A DNA stretch of 64,000 nt from Bufo bufo (GCF_905171765.1 NC_053390.1:513033565-513097564); one strand, 5' to 3'; counted from the stretch's first letter, positions 1 to 11,473 are shown. Made by a program: numbers and translations. Notes: generated from the sequence alone by a model not told the origin.

Positions 1-72
1 CTACAGGGCATTCTCCCCTCATAGTCTCCTTCTCAGTTTCCCCTACTGCCCGCCCTACTGCAGCAGGGGATT

Positions 73-1272
73 TCAGTTTAACGGCGGTCTCTCATAAACT
101 TGTCGCTGCTCTGGACATCTAGCAGCAATGTGGCCCAGGCGTCCACCTTCCCAGCAGCGTATTTCCCGTCGCTCTGGCCATTGGTTTGGGCCCCTTCGGT
201 AAGCCCCATCCTCATCCCTCCAGCGGGGTTGTGGGTGATTCTGACCTTCTTGGTGTGAACGGCCCACCCCTTTGTCTCTAGTTTTCTGGAGGCCTGCAAT
301 TCTCATAGAATTCTCATTACAACTGGTTTGTAGGTGTTCCATTTGCTCTTGCAATTTCTGCATTACTGTAAGTATCTCTTTAAATGTCCCTTTTTCCACT
401 GTTTCTGGGCCAGAGCTAGCCCCCTGCGACAATGTAACTCCAACTGCGGTCTGAGGCTTCTGAACCATACTATTGGCACGTGAGATGGCCTCTACCTGTA
501 CGTCATGAAATTTAGCATCAGTCTCCCGTCGTATAAAGTCCTGCATAGCAACAGTCAAACTGTCATCACGGATCCCCAGAATAAACTGGTCATGGAGTGT
601 CCGATCAGGGTTACAGAAGGCTGGTGAGCCCCCTCTTTCCTTCCCTTGAATATCTCGGAGCAGGTCTTGTAGGGCATTTGCATACTGAGGGCGACTTTAA
701 TGCTCCGTTTGTACCCTCTGGAAGAACCGTGCCTGCAGGGACCCCAGCAATGCGGTTTCTCCATAGATAGTTTCTAGAATCTGGACAACTTGCTCAAATG
801 TCTGTCTTTGTTCAAATGGCCGCAATATCACTGTAGTCTTAGCATCTCCTTGTAACGTCAATATGGCTAGCTCTACTAGTACTTCTGGTGCGGTCTCGTA
901 CATGCGCTGTACCATTCGTATCTGCTCTGCCCACAAACTCACAGACATATTATTGCCATCAAACTTTGCTAACCGACTCATTACAGCCCCTGCTGGCATT
1001 CTTCCTCCAGCACCATCCCTCCTAACGGGTGCATCGCCTTCCATTCTGGTAGGCGGATCCTGCCGAACTACGCCAATTTGTGAACCGAGAGCAAGACAGG
1101 TGATTTGACTCCGCCACCAGAAAAGAGTGCGTACGCAGAAGTCAAGATTAGGAAAATTGCATTTACTATAAATTAATAAAAGCAGGTTAACAGTGAAGTT
1201 ACAGAGGTAAAGACAAGCAAAATCTTCAAAACTGTATAAACAATACAAGCTAAACACTGCAACAATTTTCAC
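73..1272 (-). pseudogene. gag-like ORF of an LTR retrotransposon, one in-frame stop
   Basis: One reading frame runs through this interval and is broken only by a TAA at 697-699. The N-terminal half resembles the capsid of Ty3/gypsy-type or PNMA-like Gag proteins: a helical region with a 'W..Q' motif followed by 'FILGIRDDSL'. The middle is predicted coiled coil. The C-terminus has a zinc-knuckle-like segment, CWEGGRLGHIAARC, in which the second Cys of CX2CX4HX4C is Gly, so it probably cannot bind zinc normally. The frame stops at 73 and no protease or RT is visible before the window edge. Known: such Gags form capsids. Inferred: a decayed retrotransposon rather than a host gene, because of the stop, the damaged knuckle and the repeat-dense setting. 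Confidence 0.6.
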
Positions 1273-1620
1273 CTTTGTTGTGTCCGTATTCGCAGTGCGG
1301 ACACTAAGAAATAATAGTCCCAGAAACTGTTCCTAACTGACCCTAACTTTCAAGCGGGTGCACACCCCCCTTATCCCAGTGGTCCAAGTGGACCGCTTAC
1401 AGTTTGTGGAAGTGCACTGTGGGGCCCGATATCGTCCTTTTCCTTTAACCAGCGCAGCATCCGCAACAAAGAAGTCCTCCTCAGCAGGCCGGAAAACCAG
1501 TTGAATATAATCCAGGATTATTACAGTTACTGTCCGGTACCTCGACAGCACTGTGAGTCTCTTTACTGTTTGGGGCAATCCACACAGCCCAATGTCGGCT
1601 CCACAGGTTAGTTGCTGCAC
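1273..1620 (-). other. Upstream leader or LTR candidate of the gag-like element
   Basis: No domain is recognisable. A short inverted repeat (GTGTCCG at 1280-1286, CGGACAC at 1298-1304) lies just upstream of the gag-like frame. By position this could be LTR and leader of that element, cut at about 1620 where the hAT1 array starts. No second LTR is in view to confirm this. Confidence 0.25.
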
Positions 1621-1623
1621 ATT

Positions 1624-2945
1624 ACAATTTTGACTGTGAAATAATAGCAGTCAGTTGCCTTCACGCGTGTGCGTTTCAGGGCCTGCCAGGGCACAGTGTC
1701 ACACCAGTGCAACTCATATCTGGTGTAACAGTAGTGTACATTTAAAAAAAAACTACAATTTTGACTGTGAAATAATAGCAGTCAGTTGCCTTCACGCATG
1801 TGCGTTTCAGGGCCTGCCAGGGCACAGTATCACACCAGTGCAACTCATATCTGATGTAACAGTAATGTACATTTAAAAAAAAACTACAATTTTGACGGTG
1901 AAATAATAGCAGTCAGTTGCCTTCAAACGTGTGCGTTTCAGGGCCTGCCAGGGCACAGTGTCACACCAGTGCAACTCATATCTGGTGTAACAGTAGTGTA
2001 CATTTAAAAAAAGACTACAATTTTGACTGTGAAATAATAGCAGTCAGTTGCCTTCACGCGTGTGCGTTTCAGGGCCTGCCAGGGCACAGTGTCACACCAG
2101 TGCAACTCATATCTGGTGTAACAGTAGTGTACATTTAAAAAAAAACTACAATTTTGACTGTGAAATAATAGCAGTCAGTTGCCTTCACGCATGTGCGTTT
2201 CAGGGCCTGCCAGGGCACAGTATCACAGCAGTGCAACTCATATCTGATGTAACAGTAGTGTACATTTTAAAAAAAACTACAATTTTGACTGTGAAATAAT
2301 AGCAGTCAGTTGCCTTCACGCGTGTGCGTTTCAGGGCCTGCCAGGGCACAGTGTCACACCAGTGCAACTCATATCTGGTGTAACAGTAGTGTACATTTAA
2401 AAAAAAACTACAATTTTGACTGTGAAATAATAGCAGTCAGTTGCCTTCACGCATGTGCGTTTCAGGACCTGCCAGGGCACAGTGTCACACCAGTGCAACT
2501 CATATCTGGTGTAACAGTAGTGTACATTTAAAAAAAATAGAAATTTGACTGTGAAATAATAGCAGTCAGTTGCCTTCACACGTGTGTGTTTCAGGCCCTG
2601 CCAGGGCACAGTGTCACACCAGTGCAACTCATATCTGGTGTAACAGTAGTGTACATAAAAAAAAAAACTAGAAATTTGTCTGTGAAATAATAGCAGTCAG
2701 TTTCCTTCACGCCTGTGTGTTTCAGGCCCTGTCAGGGCACAGTGTCACACCAGTGCAACTCATATCTGGTGTAACAGTAGTGTACATTTAAAAAAAAATA
2801 CAATTTTGACTGTAATAGATTGAATAGCAGTTAGTTGTCTGCAAGCGTGTGTGTCAGGCCTACAGCGTCTACTCTGCCAACTTCTGCCAGTGCACAGTGC
2901 CACTCATATCTGGTGTCACAGTAGCTTGCACGCATAGTACCACTA
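1624..2945 (+). repeat. 131-bp tandem array, hAT1 5' subterminal region
   Basis: The word CAGTCAGTTGCC and its variants recur at 1648, 1779, 1910, 2041, 2172, 2303, 2434, 2563 and 2694, a period of 131 bp (129 once). A diverged tenth copy starts at 2828 and runs into the hAT1 coding start. Each unit ends in an A-rich run and contains 'CTCATATCTGGTGT'. The long frames across it are an artefact of a stop-poor repeat. Arrays of this kind sit in the same place, 5' of the transposase, in hAT2 and hAT3 of this window. Confidence 0.93.
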
Positions 2946-2957
2946 ATCGAAAAAAAA

Positions 2958-5900
2958 ATGACAGTCAGAGGCAGGCCACCCCGCAGGGGCCGTCGTGGTC
3001 GTGGTGCTGTGATTCCCTTTGGCCCTAGAATAATGCCCAGTGTTCAGAGGCCACGTACCCTGAACTCGAAAAGTTCTGAGGACATAGTTGACTGGCTAAC
3101 ACAGGACACCCAATCTTCTACAGCTTCCGCTCGGAACCTTGACGCACCATCCTCCTCCAGCTTAGCTTCGGGCACCTCTCAAGTTACCACTCGCCCGCCT
3201 GCCGCCACCACCAACACTAGCATCACTTGATCTGTCAGAGGAGTTATTTACACATCAGTTGGAAGAAATGAGTGATGTGCAACCATTATTGCCAGAGGAT
3301 GTAGATAACAGGGTTATGTCTCAGTCAGGCAGCATTACACACATGGACGTACGGTGTGATGACGATGATGTTGTACCCGCTGCTGCTTCCTTTGCTGAGT
3401 TGTCAGATACAAGTGAAGCGGTTGATGATCACGATGTGTCCGTGGATGTCACGTGGGTGCCCGCTAGAAGAGAAGAAGAACAGGGGGAAAGTTCAGATGG
3501 GGAGACAGAGAGGAGGAGGAGATGAGTTGGAAGCAGGGGGAGGTCGTCCCAAGGAGCTAGTGGCACAGTCAGACAGCATGCATCGGCACCCGAGGTCAGC
3601 CAGACAGCACGCCAATCAACGCATGCTGTTGCCACCACCAGAATGCCATCATTGCAGAGCTCAGCAGTGTGGCATTTTTTTTGTGTGTCTGCCTCTGACA
3701 ACAGCGATGCCATTTGCAACCTGTGCCAAAAGAAACTGAGTCGTGGGAAGTCCAACACCCACCTAGGTACAACTGCTTTGCGAAGGCACATAATCGCACA
3801 TCACAAACGCCTATGGGATCAACACATGAGTACAAGCAGCACACAAACTCAAAGCCGCCATCCTCCTCCTGGTCCAGCATCTTCAGCCACGTCAACCACT
3901 GCTGTCCTCCTTGCCCCCTCTCAACCATCCGCCACTCCGTCTCTCGCCTTGAGCAGTTCCTGCTCATCTGCCCACAGTCAGGTGTCTGTCAAGGACATGT
4001 TTGAGCGTAAGAAGCCAATGTCACAAAGTCACCCCCTTGCCCGGCGTCTGACAGCTGGCTTGTCTGAACTCTTAGTCCGCCAGCTTTTACCGTACAAGCT
4101 GGTGGAGTCTGAGGCGTTCCAAAAATTTGTAGCTATTGGGACACCGCAGTGGAAGGTACCCGGCCGAAATTTCTTTGCACAAAAGGCAATCCCCAACCTG
4201 TACTCGATTGTGCAAAAGGAAGTAATGGCATATCTGGAACACAGTGTTGGGGCAAGGGTCCATCTGACCACTGATACCTGGTCTGCAAAGCACGGTCAGG
4301 GCACGTATATCACCTACACTGTGCATTGGGTAAACCTGCTGACGGCTGCCAAGCATGGAATGCGTGGCTCTGCAGAGGAGTTGGTGACACCGCCACGACT
4401 TGCAGGCAGGCCTGCTGCCACCTCCTCTACTCCTCCTACTCCATCCTTTTCCATAACCTCCTCGGCTGAGTCCTCTTCTGCTGCTGCGTCTTGCTCCACA
4501 TCAACGGCACCCCCCCAGCTCCCCAGGGGCTATTCCACATCCCGGATACGGCAGTGTCACGCCGTCTTGGGGTTGACTTGCCTGAAAGCAGAGTCACACT
4601 GGGCCAGCACTCCTGTCCGCCCTGAACGCAAAGGTGGATCAGTGGCTGACTCCGCACCAACTGGAGATCGGCAAAGTGGTGTGTGACAACGGAAGCAATT
4701 TGTTGGCGGCATTGAATTTGGGCAAGTTGACACATGTGCCGTGCATGGCACATGTGTGTAATCTGATCGTACAACGCTTTGTGCATAAGTACCCAGGCTT
4801 ACAGGACGTCCTGAAGCAGGCCAGGATGGTGTGTGGCCATTTCAGGCGTTCCTACACGGCCATGGCGCACTTTTCAGATATCCAGTGGCGAAACAACATG
4901 CCAGTGATGCGCTTGATTTGCGACAGCCCGACACGTTGGAATTCAACACTCCTAATGTTCGACCGCCTGCTCCAACAAGAAAAAGCCGTCAACAAGTATT
5001 TGTATGCCCGGGGTGCTAGGACAGCCTCTACGGAGCTGGGAATTTTTTTGCCACGTTACTGGACGCTCATGTGCAATGCCTGTAGGCTCATGCGTCCTTT
5101 TGAGGAGGTGACAAACCTAGTCAGTCGCACCGAAGGCACCATCAGCGACATCATACCATTTGTTTTCTTCCTGGAACGTGCCCTGCGAAGAGTGCTGGAT
5201 CAGGCCGTAGATGAGCGTGAAAAGGAAGAGGAAGAGTTGTGGTCACCATCACCACCAGAAACATCGCTTGCTGGACCTGCGGCAACGCTGGAAGAGGATT
5301 GTGAGGAAGAGGAGTCAGAGGAGGAATGTGGCTTGGAGGAGGAGGAAGACCAACCACAACAGGCATCCCAGGGTGCTCGTTGTCACCTATCTGGTACCCG
5401 TGGTGTTGTATGTGGCTGGGGGGAAGAACATACCTTCAGTGAGATCACTGAGGACGAGGAACAGGACATGAGTAGCTCGGCATCCAACCTTGTGCAAATG
5501 GGGTCTTTCATGCTGTCGTGCCTGTTGAGGGACCCTCGTATAAAAAGGCTGAAGGAGAACGATCTGTACTGGGTGTCAACGCTACTAGACCCCCGGTATA
5601 AGCAGAAAGTGCCTGAAATGTTACCGAATTACCGCAAGTCGGAAAGAATGCAGCAGTTCCAAAATAAATTTAAAAGTTTGCTTTACACAGCGTATAAGGG
5701 TGATGTCACAGCACAACGGGAATCTAACAGGGGAAGAGGTGAAAGTAATCCTCCTCCTCCCACGACCACTCCGGCAAGGACAGGACGCTTTACAGACGTG
5801 TTGTTGATGGAGGACATGCAGAGCTTTTTAAGTCCTACGCATCGCCACAGCCCTTTGGTGTCCACCCTCAGAGAACGACTCGACCGACAGGTAGCAGACT

Positions 5901-6184
5901 ACCTCGCCTTAACTGCAGATATCGACACTCTGAGGAGCGATGAACCCCTTGACTACTCGGTGTGCAGGCTTGACCTGTGGCCTGAGCTATCCCAATTTGC
6001 GATAGAACTTCTGGCCTGCCCCGCTTCAAGTGTCCTGTCAGAAAGGACCTTCAGTGCAGCAGGAGGTATTGTCACTGAGAAGAGAAGTCGCCTAGTTCAA
6101 AAAAGTCTAGATTACCTCACCTTTATTAAGATGAATGAGGGATGGATCCCGAAGGGACTGACAGTGGGCGATACATTCGACTAA
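2958..6184 (+). pseudogene. hAT-family transposase (BED finger), frameshifted
   Basis: Cut-and-paste transposase remnant. The start follows the array at 2958 with an Arg/Gly-rich N-terminus and a Ser-rich, acidic linker. A BED-type zinc finger lies at about 3700-3810 (CNLCQKKLSRG...H..H). The catalytic RNase-H-like core follows, with 'LTTDTWSA' near 4260, 'VVCDNGSN' near 4680 and 'HVPCMAHVCNLIVQRF' near 4735. The hAT C-terminal dimerisation region is at about 5950-6110 (CPASSVLSERTFSAAGG). Frame changes occur near 3215, around 3515-3545 and near 4640, so it cannot give full-length protein as assembled. An acidic insert at about 5220-5360 is typical low complexity for this group. Family assignment is firm; the exact subfamily is not. 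Confidence 0.88.
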
Positions 6185-6899
6185 AAAAGGCCTGATGAGA
6201 TGAGCTGCCTTGGGCTAAAAATGGTCCACACGCTGCTGTATTTTATCTCTGAATGCCGGATGACTTGCGTGAATTATCCGCCACCAACTAGGGTTCAAGC
6301 CGCAATGTTTTAGGGCCCTTTCTGCCTGGGAAACAAACATAAATTTTTCTGGCCGCTGCTACAGCCTGCAACAATACCTGATTTTTCAGGCATGTGTACA
6401 TGCCAAATTTTTCTGGCCTCTGGTGCTGCACTGTGGCTTCAAAAACAAACAAAAAAAAGGCACATACATGTGTCAATTCCCCTTCGTGATCGTTACCTTG
6501 TTGTGGTGAAGGGGCTTGCGTATCACAATGAAGCGACCACCTCTATGAGTGTGTTGGCAATGGCAATGTTGGCACACCCCAGATGATAAGGCCGTTGCTT
6601 CATTGTGAACAGACCAAAAGGGACCGGCTGGATAATTTTGCATAGAAAAAACATAAATTTTCTTTGTGATCATCTAAGGTGATCATTAAAGCCTACTAGG
6701 CCAATAATGGGCCCACACTGCAGAATCATTGTTTTCTGGGTCACTTAACTGTCACTGAACTACCTCAGCATGACCATAGGCTTTGAAAAACCCCCATCGC
6801 CTGCAATTTCCCAAACGTGCGCACGAGCACAGTCATAACTACACCAAGATTGACGCATAGAGGTATAAAATTTATGTCATGAGTGTGTCAACTATTGAC
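6185..6899 (+). other. hAT1 3' non-coding tail and spacer
   Basis: No ORF of interest. 'AAATTTTTCTGGCC' occurs twice (near 6340 and 6400). Two arms around 'CAATGAAGC'/'GCTTCATTG' lie near 6526 and 6596. This is probably the 3' part of hAT1 followed by spacer; its end is not resolved. Confidence 0.4.
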
Positions 6900-7781
6900 A
6901 ACTCTTTGCGGTTGTCTAAAATCTATTCCATACACGTCCCCTGATAGGGGACGTAACAGGGATTAAACTGATAGGAATAGTACTACTTAAAACACCACTC
7001 ATATCTGGTGGCACATTAGATTGCACGCGCAGTGCCCCAAATTTGAAGTAGGAGGACCGACCAAGCATCTTTTTCCATCTCCCGGTTCCTAAAATCGATT
7101 CCATATACACATCCCCTGATAGGGGACGTAACAGGGATTAAACTGATAAGAATAGTACTACTTAACACACCACTCATATCTGGTGGCACATTAGATTGCA
7201 CGCGCAGTGCCCCAAATTTGAAGTAGGTGGACTGACCAAGCATCTTTTTCCATCTCCCGGTTCCTAAAATCGATTCCACATACACGTCCCCTGATAGGGG
7301 ACGTAACAGGGATTAAACTGATAAGAATAGTACTACTTAACACACCACTCATATCTGGTGGCACATTAGATTGCACGCGCAGTGCCCCAAATTTGAAGTA
7401 GGAGGACCGACCAAGCATCTTTTTCCATCTCCCGTTTCCTAAAATCGATTCCATATACACGTCCCCTGATAGAGGACGTAACAGGGATTAAATTGATAAG
7501 AATAGTACTACTTAACACACCACACATATTGGGATTGCACAGTACATTACACAGCGCACGCGCAGTGCCCCAAATTGGAATTAAGAGGACCGACCAAGCC
7601 TCTTTTTCCATCTCCCGGTTCCTAAAATCGATTCCATATACACGTCCCCTGATAGGGGACGTAACAGGGATTAAACTGATAGGAATAGTACTACTTAACA
7701 CACCTTATTATAATAATAATAATAATACTAGTGAACGTAACAGGGATTAAACTGATAGGAATAGTACTACTTAACACACAA
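6900..7781 (-). repeat. 175-bp tandem array with U2-snRNA-like sequence
   Basis: The word ACGTAACAGGGATTAAACTG recurs at 6951, 7126, 7301 and 7476 (period 175) and at 7659 (period 183), with a truncated copy at about 7735. Read on the - strand, each unit follows vertebrate U2 snRNA in order: GTAGTA (branch-site-pairing region), TTCTTATCAGTTTAAT (16 of 16 bases), ACGTCC-CTATC-GGGGAC (stem II), an Sm-like region GATTTTAGG, GGGAGATGGAA (exact) and GCTTGGTCGGTCC. This corresponds to about U2 positions 32-145. The rest of the unit, CACTCATATCTGGTGGCAC and on to about 41 bp, is not U2 but matches sequence just upstream of the hAT1 transposase. The U2 5' end, a clean Sm site and the 3' stem-loops are absent, so these are U2-derived repeat units, not functional U2 genes. 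Confidence 0.85.
7705..7728. repeat. (TAA)n microsatellite
   Basis: Short AAT/TAA run inside the last, truncated part of the U2-like array. Confidence 0.85.
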
Positions 7782-8067
7782 TACTGTGTTACTTTATGTT
7801 GTATTGCTAGAATTGCTAGAATTTACGAATATAGCACTATATTCTCAATCTTCGTTATATTCTAGCAATACAACCATTAGGAACTCAGATCTAAGTTGTA
7901 ATCGCAATGCGATTAATATAACCTGTATTAATCGCATTGCGATTACAACTTAGATCTGAGTTCCTAATGGTTGTATTGCTAGAATCGACGAATATAGCAC
8001 TATATTCTCAATCTTCATTATATTCTAGCAATACAACCATTAGGAACTCAGATCTAAGTTGTAATCG
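7782..8067. repeat. AT-rich palindromic repeat, left part
   Basis: Two copies of a segment beginning GAATATAGCACTATATTCTC (7827 and 7989, period about 162) flank an inverted copy. The centre is a near-perfect palindrome around TAATCGCAATGCGATTA, and the arms carry GAACTCAGATCTAAGTTG and its complement. The palindrome resumes at 16316 on the far side of the Penelope-like insertion. Confidence 0.8.
8054..8067. repeat. Target-site duplication of the Penelope-like element, left copy
   Basis: CTAAGTTGTAATCG here is repeated exactly at 16316-16329. The left copy continues into the inserted element; the right copy continues CAATGCGATTA as in the uninterrupted palindrome at 7893-7915. Confidence 0.9.
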
Positions 8068-8155
8068 AACAAACACACTTTATCCAGCTCACCGTCCTGG
8101 TCAATGTATGATCCCGACTCCTGAAACCTTAGGGGTGTGTCCCCGTTGCAATCAG

Positions 8156-8404
8156 CATGAGACTTGAGAAAAAGAACGGTTTCAGATTCAGATGGAGATC
8201 CTCTTAAAACTTCTTCTTTATTAATAAATTCATTTACAGCAGACACAGCCACTTGGTACACAAGACAAGTTGACGCGTTTCGGGTACTTGACCCTTAGTC
8301 GTAACAATATAACATAGTAAAACACAAGAATTTAAATGTATTTTAAGCCCACCCTTCCAGACTGCAAGCGAGGAGAGCACCTTCTTCATTGGTTGTTTCA
8401 TTAC
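8156..8404 (-). repeat. Penelope terminal repeat, left copy (inverted to the right copy)
   Basis: Reverse complement of 16068-16315 with scattered substitutions. It includes a polyadenylation-like AATAAAG (read on -), the ACCCGAAACGCGTC hammerhead-like segment and the word ACAACCAATGAAGAAGGTGC. Inverted terminal copies are a known Penelope arrangement. Another 88 bp (8068-8155) lie outside the repeat on this side only. Confidence 0.85.
8271..8306 (-). ncRNA. Hammerhead-ribozyme-like segment, degenerate
   Basis: On the - strand: CGACTAAGG, a short stem (GGGTCAAGTACCC), then GAAACGCGTC. Layout and position match the hammerhead motifs known from Penelope terminal repeats, but the CUGANGA box is degraded (CTAAGG), so activity is doubtful. 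The partner copy is at 16165-16200. Confidence 0.4.
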
Positions 8405-8410
8405 TTTTAA

Positions 8411-8689
8411 CACCCATCATCTAGACTGCTAATCACAGAGTAGATGTCCTTCACATTGTGCTGAAGCTCTTAATCCCATTAACCCCTGAGGGGCTATTGC
8501 CCCGTCATGTTAAACTGAAACATAAGAGGAAGAAAAACCGCACAATGTGAATGGTATACTACATATAAAAACATATAATAACGTTACTAATATGACCTTG
8601 TTCATGCCATTGGATTCCTAACATAAAGGGTTCCATCTATTACCCCTAAGAGGATGACATATATACAACATTGCCTCCTTTTAGCAATT
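8411..8689 (-). other. Penelope 3' non-coding region
   Basis: Between the terminal repeat and the stop codon of the GIY-YIG frame. It is AT-rich with no further ORF and lies inside the element boundaries. Confidence 0.5.
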
Positions 8690-9041
8690 TTATTGGTAGA
8701 TGTACATTAACTCCCTTTTTAGGTTTAAACCAGCCGGGACTCTACTATTTAATCTGAATATCCAGAACGCCTCCCGTAGGAGGAGTTTTTTTCGATGGTC
8801 ACCACCTCTTGGGGGTGCGAACACCCTCTCTATTGCAAAAGCATTAAGGCTTTTTACTCTACGGGCATGCATTTGCACAAAATGTCTTGCTGCATTGGAA
8901 ATGTTTAATGCATTAGGATTACTGATATAATTTAAATGCTCCAAGAGCCGATTTTTGAATTTACGTATAGTACTTCCAATGTACATCAAGTCACATTCAG
9001 TGCAGCGGATAATATAAACCACCCCTGTAGTGTTACAATTG
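8690..9041 (-). pseudogene. Penelope GIY-YIG endonuclease, C-terminal part
   Basis: The protein has 'GVVYIIRC' followed by 'LMYIGST', the paired GIY and YIG strands, then 'KNRLLEH' with the conserved Arg region, ending in a normal stop at 8690. This domain nicks the target for reverse transcription. The frame continues upstream across the LINE insertion: 13140 joins to 9041 once one target duplication is removed, giving 'SYINCNTTGVVYI', a typical Penelope linker. The open frame supports recent activity before the LINE landed. Confidence 0.85.
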
Positions 9042-9051
9042 ATGTAACTTT
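9042..9051. repeat. LINE target-site duplication, left copy
   Basis: ATGTAACTTT, repeated at 13130-13139. Both copies sit in Penelope coding sequence. Confidence 0.85.
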
Positions 9052-9256
9052 AAAAAAAAAAAAAAATTATGAACAATTTTATTGATTTTAAACAATAAAA
9101 CAGTTTCCAAAGTATGAGATTACAGCAAATTGAGATACAGTATGATTTGACAATCCAGTTTACAGTTACACCTCATTCAGATAACAAAGGCTGTGTAAAC
9201 AGAAAGTAAAGAGAGAGTTGTATACTTGGTAGTGTAGAAGATAATACAGTCATGAT

Positions 9257-11473
9257 TCAAGGCCCAACAGCAAGGCATAACAGAAGACACATCAAACCTC
9301 TTCTAAAAGGGAAGTTATATAAAAGGAGAGTACATGAGTGATCAGATGAATCAAGAGAAGTTTCTATAATTTTTCCATGCTGACCAGATCGAAAGAAATT
9401 TCTAGATCCCATCTCCCAATTAGAAAGCTCTTCTAGGCGGTAGATTTGGTCTATCTTATTTTTCCAGTGGTCAATTGAGGGAGCTTCCGAAGAGCGCCAC
9501 TTAGTAGGGATTAATAGACGAGCTGCTGATAGCATAAAGGATAGGAGAAATGTGTTCTGTTTACTCGAAGCGGTTAGGCCAAGGGACAGGAGAGCGGTTT
9601 CAGGTAGGCATGGAAAGTTAGAATTGCAAATTGTATTACTAATCTGGAAGATTTGTTTCCACCAGGTCTGTAAAGGGGGGCAAGTCCACCAGATATGCAT
9701 AAAGGTGCCTTTATCAGAGTTACATCTCCAACAGGTATTGGGAACATCGGGATACAGGGGAGCTACTTTATCTGGAGTTCTGTACCACCTGGATAAAATT
9801 TTATATCCGTTCTCCTGTATCCGAACGCACCTAGAGAGTTTATGTGGGATAATAAGTAGATATTTGATTTCTCTGCTGGAAAATTGTTTACTTAGGTCTT
9901 TCTCCCATAAGCCTATATATGCGGGTTTGGTCTCTATAAGGGGCAGTTTCAATTTATTATAGATGAGGGATATCAATTTGGGGGGATAACAAGTGCTAGA
10001 TAAAAAGGGTACAAACCAATTAGGAGAATTTTCCTTATTTATGGATTTGGCCCAGAAGTTCAGTTCCGCTCTCAGGAATTTAAGAGTGAGGAAGTTAGAA
10101 GTTGGGATATTAAGAGAAGTGGCTAGTTCTGGCTCTGATAGTACACTACCATCTTTGTCAAGGAGATCCATTAATAAGGTGGTTGATGATCTAACTTGTA
10201 TAGGGGCTGTAGATCCAACTTCTGTAGGAGCTAGAGAGAGACGGTCTCTAACCCGCAAAAGGGAGGGGAGAGATGAAGGGACCTTATAGGTAGAAGAAAA
10301 CCAGTTCCACACTTTAATGGTGGAGCGTATCAATGGATTGGCACCGGAGGGTAGATCTAATAGAGGTTTGTCAGTCAGCAACAGAGATCTAAGGGATGAA
10401 CTAAAATTCGCGTTTTCAATTGGGAGCCAGAGTTTATGAGGGGGGCTTCGTATCCAATCAATCACTCTACATAGATGGATGGACTTCATATATAATTCAG
10501 GGTCTGGGAGGCCAATGCCACCTAGGTGTTTGGGTTTGGTATGAGTGGCGAAGGAGATTCTGGATTTTTTCCCTTGCCATAAAAACTGTCGAATAAGTGA
10601 ATTCAATTGTTTGAAATAAGAGCAGGGAATCATAATGGGTAGTACCTGGAGGAGGTAGGTAAGTTTAGGGATAATCAAGGACATCAATATATTTTTCCTG
10701 CCAAACCAGGAAAGATGATGTCCCTCTAATGAGTCCAATTGAGCGGCGATGGATTTTAATAGGGGGGTGTAATTCAAATGGAACAGGTCAGGAAGGTGGG
10801 AGTTTATTTTAATGCCTAGATAAGTTAGTCTTTGTTCAGTCCAATTAAAGGGAGAATTCAGTTGGAGAGTTTTAATGCAGGAAGGAGATAGGCCAATATG
10901 TAAAACCTGTGATTTTTGGGGGTTTATTTTGAAATTTGAAAGGAGGCTAAATTGGTTAAGTAAAGAGAGTATTTTGGGCATGGAGGTGAGGGGATTGGTG
11001 GAGAGGATTAAGAGGTCATCAGCAAATGCAGCTAATTTTAATTCTTGAGATCCAACCTTCAAACCCTGGATAGAGCTTTCCTGTCTTAAGGCCTGCATAA
11101 GGGTCTCCATAACTAAAACGAAGATAAGGGGGGAGAGGGGGCAACCTTGGCGTGTACCATTGTTAATCTGGAAAGTAGCCGACTTGAGGTTGTTCACTAG
11201 GACCGAGGCGGAAGCGTTTTTGTACATTGCAAAGATGGCATGTATATATGGTTCCGGGAAGTTGAATTTAAGCAACGTAAGTTTAATGTAGGACCAGTCT
11301 ATGCGGTCAAAAGCTTTTTCCGCGTCGGTACCTAGTAGAACCAACGGCAGTTTTTTTATGGGCGGAGTAGAAGAGTGAGTCTAATATTTTAGTTGTATTG
11401 TCCTTACCCTCTCGGCCTTTGACGAAGCCATATTGCTGGTCCCAGATGCATATGTCAGTGGAAGAGTGAAGTG
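9257..11473 (-). pseudogene. LINE ORF2: reverse transcriptase and C-terminal region
   Basis: Order on the - strand: 'QYGFVKGREGKDNT' (RT), a frameshift near 11350, 'DAEKAFDRIDW' (motif A, first catalytic Asp), 'NGTRQGCPLSPLIF', 'AAFADDLLIL' (motif C, FADD), 'YLGIKI', thumb, then a C-terminal knuckle-like CWRC...H....C ('HIWWTCP') and a stop at 9257. RT motifs A and C are intact. Upstream of 11473 the frame meets unrelated spacer, so the apurinic-type endonuclease and N-terminal RT are deleted. The 695-codon part after the frameshift is fully open. Confidence 0.9.

Larger units (their letters stand above)
1624..6700 (+). mobile_element. hAT DNA transposon hAT1 (approximate limits)
   Basis: The element comprises the 131-bp array, a damaged BED/hAT transposase and a 3' non-coding tail. 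I could not identify its terminal inverted repeats or 8-bp target duplication, so both limits are approximate. The left limit is where the array interrupts the gag-element leader; the right limit is arbitrary within non-coding sequence. Confidence 0.6.

Noticed and set aside
73..1272. Domesticated PNMA-like host gene
   Set aside because: In-frame stop, damaged knuckle and disruption next to hAT1; no sign of a maintained full-length frame.
1655..2627. Several overlapping open frames across the 131-bp array
   Set aside because: The unit length is not a multiple of three and the same peptide appears in rotating frames; the openness comes from a stop-poor repeat.
6916..7701. Open frames on - in the U2-like array
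   Set aside because: Repeat artefact; the units match a structured RNA, not a protein family.
6900..7781. Functional U2 snRNA genes, or a U2-targeting LINE insertion (Keno type)
   Set aside because: Units lack the U2 5' end, intact Sm site and 3' stem-loops, and no LINE is joined to them.
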